NCBI GenBank assembly: GCA_001828645.1
Contig: MHZD01000020.1
Span: 16,737 to 25,935, forward strand
From: Planctomycetes bacterium RIFOXYC2_FULL_41_27
GTDB taxonomy: Bacteria; Planctomycetota; Brocadiia; Brocadiales; Brocadiaceae
DNA length: 9,199 nucleotides
Direction: 5' to 3'
Under the pieces are notes generated by a model that ran no database searches, had not been told where the DNA came from, and saw only the letters and a list, made by a program, of their open reading frames with translations. Shown here piece after piece: positions 1 to 5,971 of the stretch (position 1 is the stretch's first letter; each line of letters starts with the position of its first letter). Made by a program: the position numbers and the translations under genes.

Positions 1-1000
1 GAACCGTGCCCATTCTCCATACACCCTTAATCACAGGGTTATGCGCAAATTTCCCATCTCCCTGATCAAAATGGCAGAACTGACATGTCGGTGTTCTATA
101 ATCCTTGCCTGGAACAATCTCTGCTAATGGCTTTTCCCAATCCCAGTGTTCTCCTTCGAGGTGATAAATATAACCCATTTTTGATTCACCATAAGATTCA
201 GCATCCGGGTGATCAAAACCCATGTGACAATGCATACATGCCTCTGGCCTTCTACCTTCTGCTGCAGAAAATTTATGCCTTGAATGACAGATATTGCATC
301 TATCTGTTGCATGACAAAGGTCGCAGCCAAACTGTGCTGCCGGATAACCTCTACGAAACATTTCAGGATACCAAGGTGGGATCACATTCGCTGCCAGACC
401 TTCAATGTGGTTAGGACGACCACGCTCACCTTCTGACATAAATTCTATTGTTTGTTGAGGGTGACATTCACCACAATGTGCAGGTGTGGGCATATACAGT
501 TCTTTATGATCCTTCCCGTGGCAATCGCTACAGGAAACTTCCTTAATCTCTCTGTCCAGCAATTTTTCTATTTGTTGTGTTTTTTCTGCAAACCTTGGGT
601 TTTTCTTTGGATTTGCATGAGTAGAATCTCTCCAGTCATTCACAGACCCAGGGGTTACTTCTTCATGACATTTCACACAATCAGTTGGTTTGTATTTTTC
701 CAATAGCTGATCATAATACGTCCCATCGGGTTTTACATAATGTCTCACTGGAAACCAGTACATTTGCAACGGTACGGGTTTATAGATATTCTGCCATGGC
801 CCGGCGCCTTTCTCCAATCCGACATTCGTTGTAAACCAATCTTTCAGCGTATCATTGGGATACAAGATATCATAATAGCTCATAGCCTTTTTCTGCATCT
901 CTTTAAGCTCTACTTCAGACTGCGCCTTGACGCTTCCAGCCTGCAAACTCCACATCAAAGGGGCGGCGAGTAAAATCGCGCCCAGTTTTAACAATTTCAT
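1..1000 (-). CDS. HAO-like octaheme cytochrome c, 3' end cut by window edge
   Basis: This is a hydroxylamine-oxidoreductase-family multiheme protein of the bc-complex-associated kind. I translated it by hand: 333 complete codons are visible, starting at an ATG preceded by a strong AGGAGG site six bases upstream. Residues 1-26 form a signal peptide (MKLLKLGAILLAAPL..., likely cleavage after SVKA), so the protein is exported. Seven CxxCH heme sites are seen: C108, C157, C176, C226, C235, C255 and C306. The close pair CDLCHATDRCNICH followed by SRHKFS, RRPEACMHCHMGFDHP and ESY..SKMG is the HAO-family signature. By order the fourth site (C226) would hold the P460-type heme, and D263-H264 match the catalytic Asp-His pair. 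The eighth heme site and the region that would carry the cross-linking Tyr lie outside the window. Hydroxylamine or hydrazine oxidation, nitrite reduction and pure electron transfer all remain possible. It is last in the visible respiratory operon, 86 bases after the hexaheme gene. Confidence 0.93.
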   Translation of the reverse strand, partial: MKLLKLGAILLAAPLMWSLQAGSVKAQSEVELKEMQKKAMSYYDILYPNDTLKDWFTTNVGLEKGAGPWQNIYKPVPLQMYWFPVRHYVKPDGTYYDQLLEKYKPTDCVKCHEEVTPGSVNDWRDSTHANPKKNPRFAEKTQQIEKLLDREIKEVSCSDCHGKDHKELYMPTPAHCGECHPQQTIEFMSEGERGRPNHIEGLAANVIPPWYPEMFRRGYPAAQFGCDLCHATDRCNICHSRHKFSAAEGRRPEACMHCHMGFDHPDAESYGESKMGYIYHLEGEHWDWEKPLAEIVPGKDYRTPTCQFCHFDQGDGKFAHNPVIKGVWRMGTV

Positions 1001-1086
1001 TTTTTGCCTCCTACCCTTAAAAATAAGTTATTCTATTTAAAAACATAATTTACTATATTTTCTCATTAAGAATTAGCCTAATTTTT

Positions 1087-2175
1087 CTAGTAAATTTTTG
1101 GCAACGATTTTGAAGCATCACCTTTTTCAGTTAAACCTGTCTTGTATGGAGTCGTATGCTGCGGAAAAAACCATTCGTCATCGGCGCCTCTTTCCTGGAA
1201 AAATTTGAGGCGCATCTCATGGTTACGAGTGTGATGACAAGGACCGCAAATATTATACGGCGTCCCAAATGTGCCAACTTTGGCTATCTTTTGGCCTTCT
1301 AGCGCCTTCCCAATGTCCATAAAATAGCTAAATACTTCTCCCGCGCCATGACATGCCTCACAGGTAACCCCTTCTTCTGAATATCTTCCTGTGGTTTCAT
1401 CGTATCCCGTTGTATGACATTTTAGACATGTCTTACGATATCCCTCGTTACCTGCAATATAATCAGGGGCTTCTTTCACAAGCTCAAATGTTTTAAACTT
1501 GATCCTCAGCCACCTCTCGACATGCGGTGATGTTAAACCTGTATGGCATTTAAGACACTTCTTACTTCCCACATAAATCGCCTTATCACCTGTAATACTG
1601 TACTTTTTAAAGTCTCCCATTCCCAATCTTTGATTAGGATCGCTTTCTTCCGGTGTCAGGTTTGCCAATTCACTCCAAAACTCGAACAGTGATTCAGCCG
1701 CAACTAATCTTTGCTCCATTTGTCTCTTATGATAATATATCCCTTTATGCGCAATTTTTTCATTTAACGCCCTTCCAATTCCGCCATGGCATACCGCGCA
1801 TCCATATATATCAAAGGGAAATTCTTTTGCGTTAGGGTGTTTTTCCTTTAGTTTTTCCTCGTCGATATGACAGGTTATACACCGATCTACTTTATCACCA
1901 TTTAGCCGTTTATCCCAACTATAATCACCTTTTAAGAGTATCTGCTTAACTTCATATACAGGTCTCTTCAAAGACGCAAGACGCCTACCCAGTAACTCTT
2001 TTTCTTTTGCTGAGGAGGCTGCTGAATATTCTTTCTCAACTTTTATCGCCTGTTCTTTATAATACTCCTTCTGATATTTTATCCACTTTGGACTAATTTC
2101 ATCCTTAATCCACACCGAAGAGCCTATAAAAAACAAGGCGCTCAAAACAAAAAAAATCAACCTTTGTATGCTCAT
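1087..2175 (-). CDS. Membrane-anchored hexaheme cytochrome c
   Basis: The 362-residue protein has six CxxCH sites at C99, C126, C207, C250, C272 and C310. Residues 5-22 are a hydrophobic segment without a clear cleavage site, so I read it as an N-terminal membrane anchor with the hemes on the exported side. Residues 30-95 are charged and probably helical. The second half (YVGSKKCLKCH, CLKCHTTGYDETTGRYSEEG, CEACHGAG, CGPCHH) resembles the cytochrome c554 family fold. It lies between the subunit IV-like gene (47-base gap) and the HAO-like gene (86-base gap), in the position expected for an electron link between the cytochrome b core and the HAO-like module; that role is inference from context. 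An AGGTGA sequence stands very close to the ATG, a short-spaced but usable ribosome site. The heme count is read directly and is solid; the partner proteins are not. Confidence 0.92.
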   Translation of the reverse strand: MSIQRLIFFVLSALFFIGSSVWIKDEISPKWIKYQKEYYKEQAIKVEKEYSAASSAKEKELLGRRLASLKRPVYEVKQILLKGDYSWDKRLNGDKVDRCITCHIDEEKLKEKHPNAKEFPFDIYGCAVCHGGIGRALNEKIAHKGIYYHKRQMEQRLVAAESLFEFWSELANLTPEESDPNQRLGMGDFKKYSITGDKAIYVGSKKCLKCHTGLTSPHVERWLRIKFKTFELVKEAPDYIAGNEGYRKTCLKCHTTGYDETTGRYSEEGVTCEACHGAGEVFSYFMDIGKALEGQKIAKVGTFGTPYNICGPCHHTRNHEMRLKFFQERGADDEWFFPQHTTPYKTGLTEKGDASKSLPKIY

Positions 2176-2222
2176 AATTCACCTGTTCTGAAAATACTTA
2201 CAATTAAATATCCTCAAGTCAA

Positions 2223-2945
2223 TTATATATTGATCCAAGGCGTAGCAATAATGTATTTTATACTAAATGAAAGCCTTAAAACCATCTTGATTACTGTGCC
2301 TATCATAGTCAAAAGCAACCCCATAATAAGCACGTACCTGACAATACCCATCTTATTAAAAAAGTCCCGATTCATCATCGCAGGAAGCACCAAACCACCA
2401 AAATAGAACCCCATCATGAGGACAATCCCTAGCGGTAATGGCATATTATGCAATGGCGGCGGAGTGGGAAAGTCATGCGTCCACTTTTCCCAAGGCCAGA
2501 AAAACGCCCAGAAAGGCCCTCTGAGCGCTGTGCCAATATATATCAGGACATACCAATAGATATAGCCAAGAGCAAATACTGTTACAGCAAATTTCCTTTC
2601 TTTAAATGTATAGTAACCATTCCCTTTAGGATTATTATCCAAATATGGAATAAGTATCAAACCCACAATAATAAGAGTTGGAAGCACAACACCAGCAAAC
2701 CATGGATCAAAATAAACCAATGCCTCTTGCAAACCCAAAAAATACCACGGGGCTTTAGCCGGATTCTCGGCTTGCCCTGGATTCGACAATTCCCTGAGCG
2801 GAGCATCAACAACATACGAATAAAAAAGCAACCCAACCGTAACGAGAATTGCAGCAAGGAACTCCTTTGCAACCAGGGTGGGCCATGTAAAAACCTTATC
2901 GTCTTTAAATTCTACCAGTCCTTTTTTTTCCTCACTCACTTCCAT
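2223..2945 (-). CDS. petD: Cytochrome b subunit IV-like protein (C-terminal half of cytochrome b)
   Basis: This 240-residue membrane protein corresponds to the C-terminal part of cytochrome b, as in the split b6/subunit IV arrangement. I chose the ATG at 2945 over a TTG nine codons upstream because GAGGAG lies at normal distance before the ATG. About five hydrophobic segments are visible, near residues 29-46, 84-101, 118-138, 171-190 and 203-224, more than the three of plant subunit IV. The Qo-site motif normally reading PEWY appears as APWY at 65-68 within NPAKAPWYFLGLQE, so the usual acidic residue is absent. The protein would form the positive-side quinol site with the b6-like partner, whose gene lies 55 bases upstream. 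The symbol is by analogy with petD; a bacterial bc-complex name would fit equally well. Confidence 0.88.
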   Translation of the reverse strand: MEVSEEKKGLVEFKDDKVFTWPTLVAKEFLAAILVTVGLLFYSYVVDAPLRELSNPGQAENPAKAPWYFLGLQEALVYFDPWFAGVVLPTLIIVGLILIPYLDNNPKGNGYYTFKERKFAVTVFALGYIYWYVLIYIGTALRGPFWAFFWPWEKWTHDFPTPPPLHNMPLPLGIVLMMGFYFGGLVLPAMMNRDFFNKMGIVRYVLIMGLLLTMIGTVIKMVLRLSFSIKYIIATPWINI

Positions 2946-3000
2946 GTATCCACTCCTCAGAAATATCTTCAATAAACTTTATGATAATTTGAGCAAACTA

Positions 3001-3771
3001 TTACAACGGCCCCGAGATACCTCCATCTTTACGAATTCTCCAAAAATGCATCATCATCAATGCAGAAGCTATCACAGGTATTGCTATACAGTGCCATACA
3101 TACGCACGCAATAATGCAGGGGCTCCTATTGTTGTTCCTCCTAGCAATGCAAAACGGATATCGTTATCTGCCCGCATGCCTAATATATAAGCAAACGGCC
3201 CTTCGTGGCCTAAAAGTGGCGTTGCACGCGCCATATTCGTACCAACAGTAATAGCCCAATATCCCAACTGATCCCAAGGCAACAGATATCCAGTAAAACT
3301 TAATAAAAGTGTGAGAACCAATAAGGTCACACCTATTACCCAGTTGAACTGTCTTGGTGGCTTATACGAACCTGTCAAAAACACTCGAAGCATGTGTACA
3401 CTCACCGTGATCACCATGGCGTGCGCACCCCAACGGTGAGAATTTCTCAAAAACCTGCCAAACGGTACCACGTACATCAAATCAACCATATCTGCATACG
3501 CTCTATTAACGTCAGGAACATAATAAAACATTAACAGGATTCCTGTTATCGTTTCAAAAAGGAATAGAAAAAAAGTAATTCCTCCCATACACCAGGTAAA
3601 ACGGATTTTTGTGCCATGCTTCCGTACCTTAGGCGGATGTATATGTAACCATATGTTACTTATGATTTGAAGAACCCTATTCCTGGGGGTATCCGCGTAA
3701 CCATGGCGAAATACAGACTTCCAAATTTCATTGTCCGTAATTTTCTTTATTAAATCCGAAATTAATTTCAT
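3001..3771 (-). CDS. petB: Cytochrome b6-like subunit with putative heme c_i cysteine
   Basis: This 256-residue protein is the four-helix heme-b half of a split cytochrome b. Bis-histidine ligands for two b hemes are H112/H126 (14 apart, within [18 protein letters not shown]) and H227/H242 (15 apart). The 15 spacing and the closing [12 protein letters not shown] are b6-like. C61 in FTWCMGGIT aligns with the cytochrome b6 cysteine (YCLGGIT) that covalently holds the extra heme c_i, so this complex probably has a third heme at the negative-side quinone site. [14 protein letters not shown], around 160-173, is the conserved loop leading into the Qo region. The ATG has AAAGGA eight bases upstream. 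It sits between the Rieske gene (284-base gap) and the subunit IV-like gene (55-base gap). Family and ligands are clear; heme c_i occupancy is inference from the cysteine. Confidence 0.93.
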   Translation of the reverse strand: MKLISDLIKKITDNEIWKSVFRHGYADTPRNRVLQIISNIWLHIHPPKVRKHGTKIRFTWCMGGITFFLFLFETITGILLMFYYVPDVNRAYADMVDLMYVVPFGRFLRNSHRWGAHAMVITVSVHMLRVFLTGSYKPPRQFNWVIGVTLLVLTLLLSFTGYLLPWDQLGYWAITVGTNMARATPLLGHEGPFAYILGMRADNDIRFALLGGTTIGAPALLRAYVWHCIAIPVIASALMMMHFWRIRKDGGISGPL

Positions 3772-4055
3772 TTGAATATTCCTTTCTCCACATTACATTT
3801 TAAGCTATTCCCTCCCCACATAATTAAATTTTATCCTCCTATTCCTCCGTTTTTTCTATCGTTTTATTAATTTCCCCATTGGCTTTCCAAAGCACGCGCT
3901 TTGAGGATATTACTATTGCGTCGTAATTTTCTTCCCTCAAGTTAAATTCATTATCTGAATGGTAAATTCGGAATTAGAAACTGGTTCTGGCCTTTTTTAG
4001 CTATAGTCGTCTGTCTCATGCAAAAACTTTCTTAAAATAAATTTTTGAGAATAAA
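3772..4055. other. 284-base gap inside the respiratory operon
   Basis: This gap between the Rieske and b6-like genes is long for an operon of this kind. It holds a small hairpin (CAAAGC, ACGC, GCTTTG at 3888-3903), an AGGAGG site at 3835-3840 followed by a 17-codon open frame that overlaps the b6-like start, and an open minus-strand frame of 33 codons from a TTG (3940 to 3839) without a ribosome site. I see no clear terminator or promoter. Confidence 0.5.
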
Positions 4056-4574
4056 TTAAACAATTAATTCTGTTTCAAGAGGCACGATTTTGCTTGTATC
4101 CACAACCAGCTTGCCAGCATCGTCGAGAACAATTTCAAAATGATTTAGAGGTCTTGGCGCAGGGCCGGCGAAGTTCACACCGTTTCGATAATATTTACTT
4201 CCGTGGCACGGACATTCAAAAATATTCTTTTCCTTCGAAAATTCTACCGCACACCCCAAATGTTGACACACCACAGAAATAGCCTTAAAACTATTGCCAT
4301 CATGCACAACAAATATCTTCCTTGCCTTTAGGGTAGTTACAGAATTTTCAGGAAAGGCATTTGGATTCCCGACAGCAAATCGTGGTGAAGGCTCGAAAAG
4401 CACTTTGGGATAAAAGAAACCCTTGTATCCGAGAATTTGTGATACATACGCCCCTAACGTGGCAAGAAACATTGCCCATCCTGCTAATGTCAGAAAATTC
4501 CTCCGTGAGACGGTAAACCAAATTCCCCCCTCTTTTTCTGATGTGCTGCACTTATTTTTATCTTTCGTTTCCAT
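4056..4574 (-). CDS. petC: Rieske iron-sulfur protein of a bc-type complex
   Basis: The 172-residue protein carries both Rieske boxes: CQHLGC at 103-108 and CPCHGS at 121-126. By family knowledge C103, H105, C121 and H124 bind the [2Fe-2S] cluster, and C108 with C123 form the stabilising disulfide. The N-terminus has a twin-arginine motif (SRRNFL, residues 23-28) followed by a hydrophobic segment at about 29-49, the usual signal-anchor design for folded Rieske proteins exported by Tat. I place the start at the ATG at 4574, seven bases after a GGGAGGG site, rather than at an ATG six codons upstream that overlaps this site. It is the first gene of the respiratory operon. FAGPAPRPL, around 135-143, is the proline loop typical of bc1/b6f Rieske proteins. 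It would shuttle electrons from the Qo site to the hexaheme cytochrome; that partner is inferred from gene order. Confidence 0.94.
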   Translation of the reverse strand: METKDKNKCSTSEKEGGIWFTVSRRNFLTLAGWAMFLATLGAYVSQILGYKGFFYPKVLFEPSPRFAVGNPNAFPENSVTTLKARKIFVVHDGNSFKAISVVCQHLGCAVEFSKEKNIFECPCHGSKYYRNGVNFAGPAPRPLNHFEIVLDDAGKLVVDTSKIVPLETELIV

Positions 4575-4602
4575 GACACAACCCTCCCGCATTAAAATCT
4601 TT

Positions 4603-4632
4603 ATTCGAGATTTCTCTTCACAAATGAGTCAA
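4603..4632 (-). promoter_or_regulatory. Candidate promoter just upstream of the Rieske gene
   Basis: On the minus strand TTGACT (4627-4632) is followed after 18 bases by TCGAAT (4603-4608). The -35 element is good and the -10 element weak. It lies about 30 bases before the start codon, which would give a short leader holding the GGGAGGG ribosome site. It is the nearest candidate start for the respiratory operon. Confidence 0.3.
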
Positions 4633-4653
4633 GTTTTTAAATATAACAACAGA

Positions 4654-4710
4654 AACCACAGATTTCACAGATAAAAATACCAATTCATATAATCTGTGCA
4701 ATCTGTAGTT
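4654..4710. repeat. Inverted repeat with 19-base arms (ACAGAT type)
   Basis: Arms at 4654-4672 and 4692-4710 match at 17 of 19 positions across a 19-base AT-rich loop. Each arm itself holds two ACAGAT-like units (CACAGATTTCACAGAT and its near complement). Sequences of this form recur between genes in many environmental bacterial genomes, as I recall. It sits immediately upstream of the candidate Rieske promoter and would form a long hairpin in any transcript from 5134-5162. Confidence 0.7.
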
Positions 4711-4725
4711 CCAAACTCGTTTATC

Positions 4726-4747
4726 GGTCTGAGGCTTTGCCTCGTTA
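4726..4747. repeat. 22-base dispersed repeat, copy 1
   Basis: This 22-base sequence is identical to 5058-5079. Its core GAGGCTTTGCCTC is a hairpin with a five-base-pair stem and TTT loop. No T-run follows directly on either strand, so it is not a standard terminator. Confidence 0.8.
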
Positions 4748-5019
4748 AAATTTTTAATAAGTATCAATCACAAATTTCGAATAAATAACGGTAACTAAGT
4801 TGGCAAATTCCATTCCTCATTTTAAAACAACATACAATATATAAAATATATACCTTAGTTGTTTATTTTTACTCTACTATGAAAATCAGGGATACTGAAC
4901 TTTATTACGGAATTTCTGTACAACATTTCTTTATTGAAATATACATTGCAGCTTCGGAAATAATGTTAATACAATCGAGAATTTCAGGTGGGCATCCTGT
5001 GGCAATTTACACTTTCATG

Positions 5020-5046
5020 CCTGCCTGTGCGTAGCATGCAGACAGG
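5020..5046. repeat. Imperfect hairpin (CCTGCCTGTGCG / CATGCAGACAGG)
   Basis: Twelve-base arms at 5020-5031 and 5035-5046 pair at eight Watson-Crick positions plus two G-U pairs in plus-strand RNA, around a TAG loop. It is more GC-rich than its surroundings, which suggests a mobile or dispersed palindromic element rather than local origin. It ends 11 bases before the second 22-base repeat copy. Confidence 0.5.
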
Positions 5047-5057
5047 TGTGTTTTACT

Positions 5058-5079
5058 GGTCTGAGGCTTTGCCTCGTTA
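5058..5079. repeat. 22-base dispersed repeat, copy 2
   Basis: This is the second identical copy of the sequence at 4726-4747, in the same orientation and 332 bases away. The two copies bracket the central part of the intergenic region, including the 5020-5046 hairpin. This is consistent with a small non-coding insertion or a palindromic repeat family. Confidence 0.8.
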
Positions 5080-5133
5080 GTCTTATTCTTTGATATAAAT
5101 AGCTAAATATTGCACACAATTCCCAATTTTTTG

Positions 5134-5162
5134 ATTTTATTTTTATCGATAAAAAAAGTCAA
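5134..5162 (-). promoter_or_regulatory. Sigma70-type promoter with a palindrome filling its spacer
   Basis: On the minus strand TTGACT (5157-5162) and TAAAAT (5134-5139) are separated by exactly 17 bases, each one mismatch from consensus. The spacer contains the perfect 16-base palindrome TTTTTATCGATAAAAA (5140-5155). This is a sound promoter by sequence, directed away from tusA and towards the Rieske operon, whose start codon is about 560 bases downstream. A protein bound to the palindrome would block polymerase. The AT-rich background makes chance matches more likely. Confidence 0.5.
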
Positions 5163-5181
5163 GAATATTTTACTTAACTAT

Positions 5182-5209
5182 AATATACTTTCATGAATAT
5201 ACTTTCATG
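5182..5209. repeat. Perfect 14-base tandem duplication across the tusA stop codon
   Basis: AATATACTTTCATG occurs twice back to back with no mismatch (5182-5195 and 5196-5209). The tusA stop codon lies within the copy nearer the gene. The duplication probably arose by slippage or a short staggered repair event, and the position suggests the 3' end of tusA was remade by it or narrowly escaped it. Confidence 0.85.
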
Positions 5210-5450
5210 CTTTTTTTATCAATAGACGATAAGCTCCTTCCATATTCTCTACTTTTACGATCTTATGACCTTCTTCCTTCACACTTCGAGGAACACTTCT
5301 AATCGGTTCCCCATCATCTAGTAGTACTTCCAACACCTGACCCGAATCCATCATTTCAAGTTTTAACTTTGTCTTCACAAAATTAATAGGGCAGAGTACT
5401 CCTCTTAAATCAATATGGTCATCAGGAACAAGCTTTTCATCATCTACCAT
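5205..5450 (-). CDS. tusA: TusA-like sulfur carrier protein
   Basis: This 81-residue protein of the TusA/SirA family is last in the sulfur operon. The conserved start IDLRGVLCP contains the sulfur-carrying cysteine C20. The canonical CPxP motif reads C-P-I-N here, with the second proline replaced by Asn, followed by FVKTKLKLE. The remainder (VLLDDGEPIRSVPRSVKEEGHKI) fits the family's beta-alpha-beta fold and normal length of about 75-85 residues. GGAG stands ten bases before the ATG. TusA proteins carry persulfide between cysteine desulfurases, rhodaneses and DsrE-type partners; a DsrE-like gene is in the same operon, so a relay is plausible. The protein ends KKA, not Gly-Gly, so it cannot itself act as a ThiS/CysO-type thiocarboxylate carrier. 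Its stop codon lies inside a 14-base tandem duplication. Confidence 0.88.
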   Translation of the reverse strand: MVDDEKLVPDDHIDLRGVLCPINFVKTKLKLEMMDSGQVLEVLLDDGEPIRSVPRSVKEEGHKIVKVENMEGAYRLLIKKA

Positions 5451-5535
5451 TTATAAAATTCTCCAACAGAAAAAATATTTATAATCAATATTTTCAAATG
5501 CCTCTGTAACAGGATGAGACATTACAACAATCTCT

Positions 5536-5952
5536 TTAACATAACTTTATTTCTTCTTCTTCGAATTGCTTCTTTTCTTCGTTAAAGACCCAGGATCTGA
5601 TATCAATCGGTTCTCCCTTCTCCACAGTTGCAATCATATAAGAATACCCGACCCATGCATGCTCTGTATCGTAAGCAGAGGGAATTGCAGGATGGTCTGG
5701 ATGGGAGTGGTATATGCCTATGATTTGAAGCCGTTTTTTAGATGCTTCCTTATCAATCTTTACAAACTCTTTACCTTCTATTTCATATCTGTTGTGAGTT
5801 CTTTCTGCATTCTTATTTTGCACAGGACAGACTTCAACCACCTTTTTTTCTAATGTATCCGTGCCAATTAAAAGCCCACAACATTCAGAGGGATAACTCT
5901 TTTTTACCTGATCCTTTATAAAATGAAGCTTATCATTATCAATACTTAGCAA
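5536..5952 (-). CDS. JAMM/MPN+ metallopeptidase, Mec-like
   Basis: This is a 138-residue single-domain zinc peptidase. The full JAMM signature is visible: the catalytic Glu E23 in YPSECCGLL, then H82 and H84 in YHSHPDHPAIPSAYD, with S92 and D95 completing the H-x-H-x7-S-x2-D pattern. Length and motif match the bacterial Mec/QbsD group, which cleaves a cysteine adduct from the C-terminus of a ThiS-like sulfur carrier (the CysO-Cys hydrolase of Mycobacterium). The start is a TTG with GGGAG seven bases upstream; no in-frame ATG precedes the conserved N-terminus. It follows the cysteine synthase gene by 19 bases, the expected partner for this role. No ThiS/CysO or E1-like ThiF gene is visible in the window, so the substrate is unassigned. 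Paired cysteines C24-C25 next to the catalytic Glu are noticeable. Confidence 0.88.
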   Translation of the reverse strand: MLSIDNDKLHFIKDQVKKSYPSECCGLLIGTDTLEKKVVEVCPVQNKNAERTHNRYEIEGKEFVKIDKEASKKRLQIIGIYHSHPDHPAIPSAYDTEHAWVGYSYMIATVEKGEPIDIRSWVFNEEKKQFEEEEIKLC

Positions 5953-5971
5953 AACCTGACTCCCAAATATT

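Larger units (their letters stand above)
4575..5204. other. 630-base intergenic region between the respiratory and sulfur operons
   Basis: No gene is convincing here on either strand. The stretch holds the Rieske ribosome site and candidate promoter, the 19-base-arm inverted repeat, two copies of a 22-base repeat, the 5020-5046 hairpin, the palindrome-containing promoter and most of the 14-base tandem duplication. A 51-codon open frame on the plus strand (4879-5034) lacks a ribosome site and ends in the hairpin loop. The region looks like a repeat-rich boundary between two independently expressed blocks. Confidence 0.7.

Noticed and set aside
85..973. Plus-strand open frames of 77-109 codons across the left end
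   Set aside because: They lie opposite the HAO-like gene, whose minus-strand translation shows seven CxxCH sites; the plus-strand frames show no family motif.
2448..2975. 175-codon plus-strand open frame
   Set aside because: It is antisense to the subunit IV-like gene; its composition is an echo of the coding strand and it has no recognisable domain.
3839..3940. 33-codon minus-strand frame from a TTG, protein-like (VLWKANGEINKTIEKTEE)
   Set aside because: It has no ribosome site or ATG, and the only recognisable context is AT-rich intergenic sequence. It could be a relic, but I cannot support it as a gene.
4879..5034. 51-codon plus-strand open frame beginning MKIRDTELYYGI
   Set aside because: There is no ribosome site before the ATG, it runs into a repeat hairpin whose loop supplies the stop, no family was recognised, and all neighbouring genes are on the other strand.
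5064..5076. GAGGC-TTT-GCCTC hairpin as terminator of the sulfur operon
   Set aside because: The stem is only five base pairs and no T-run follows on the minus strand; the same sequence occurs again at 4731-4743, so it fits a repeat better.
5179..5184. Perfect TATAAT on the plus strand, antisense to tusA
   Set aside because: No -35 element lies at the right distance, and the stretch is highly AT-rich.
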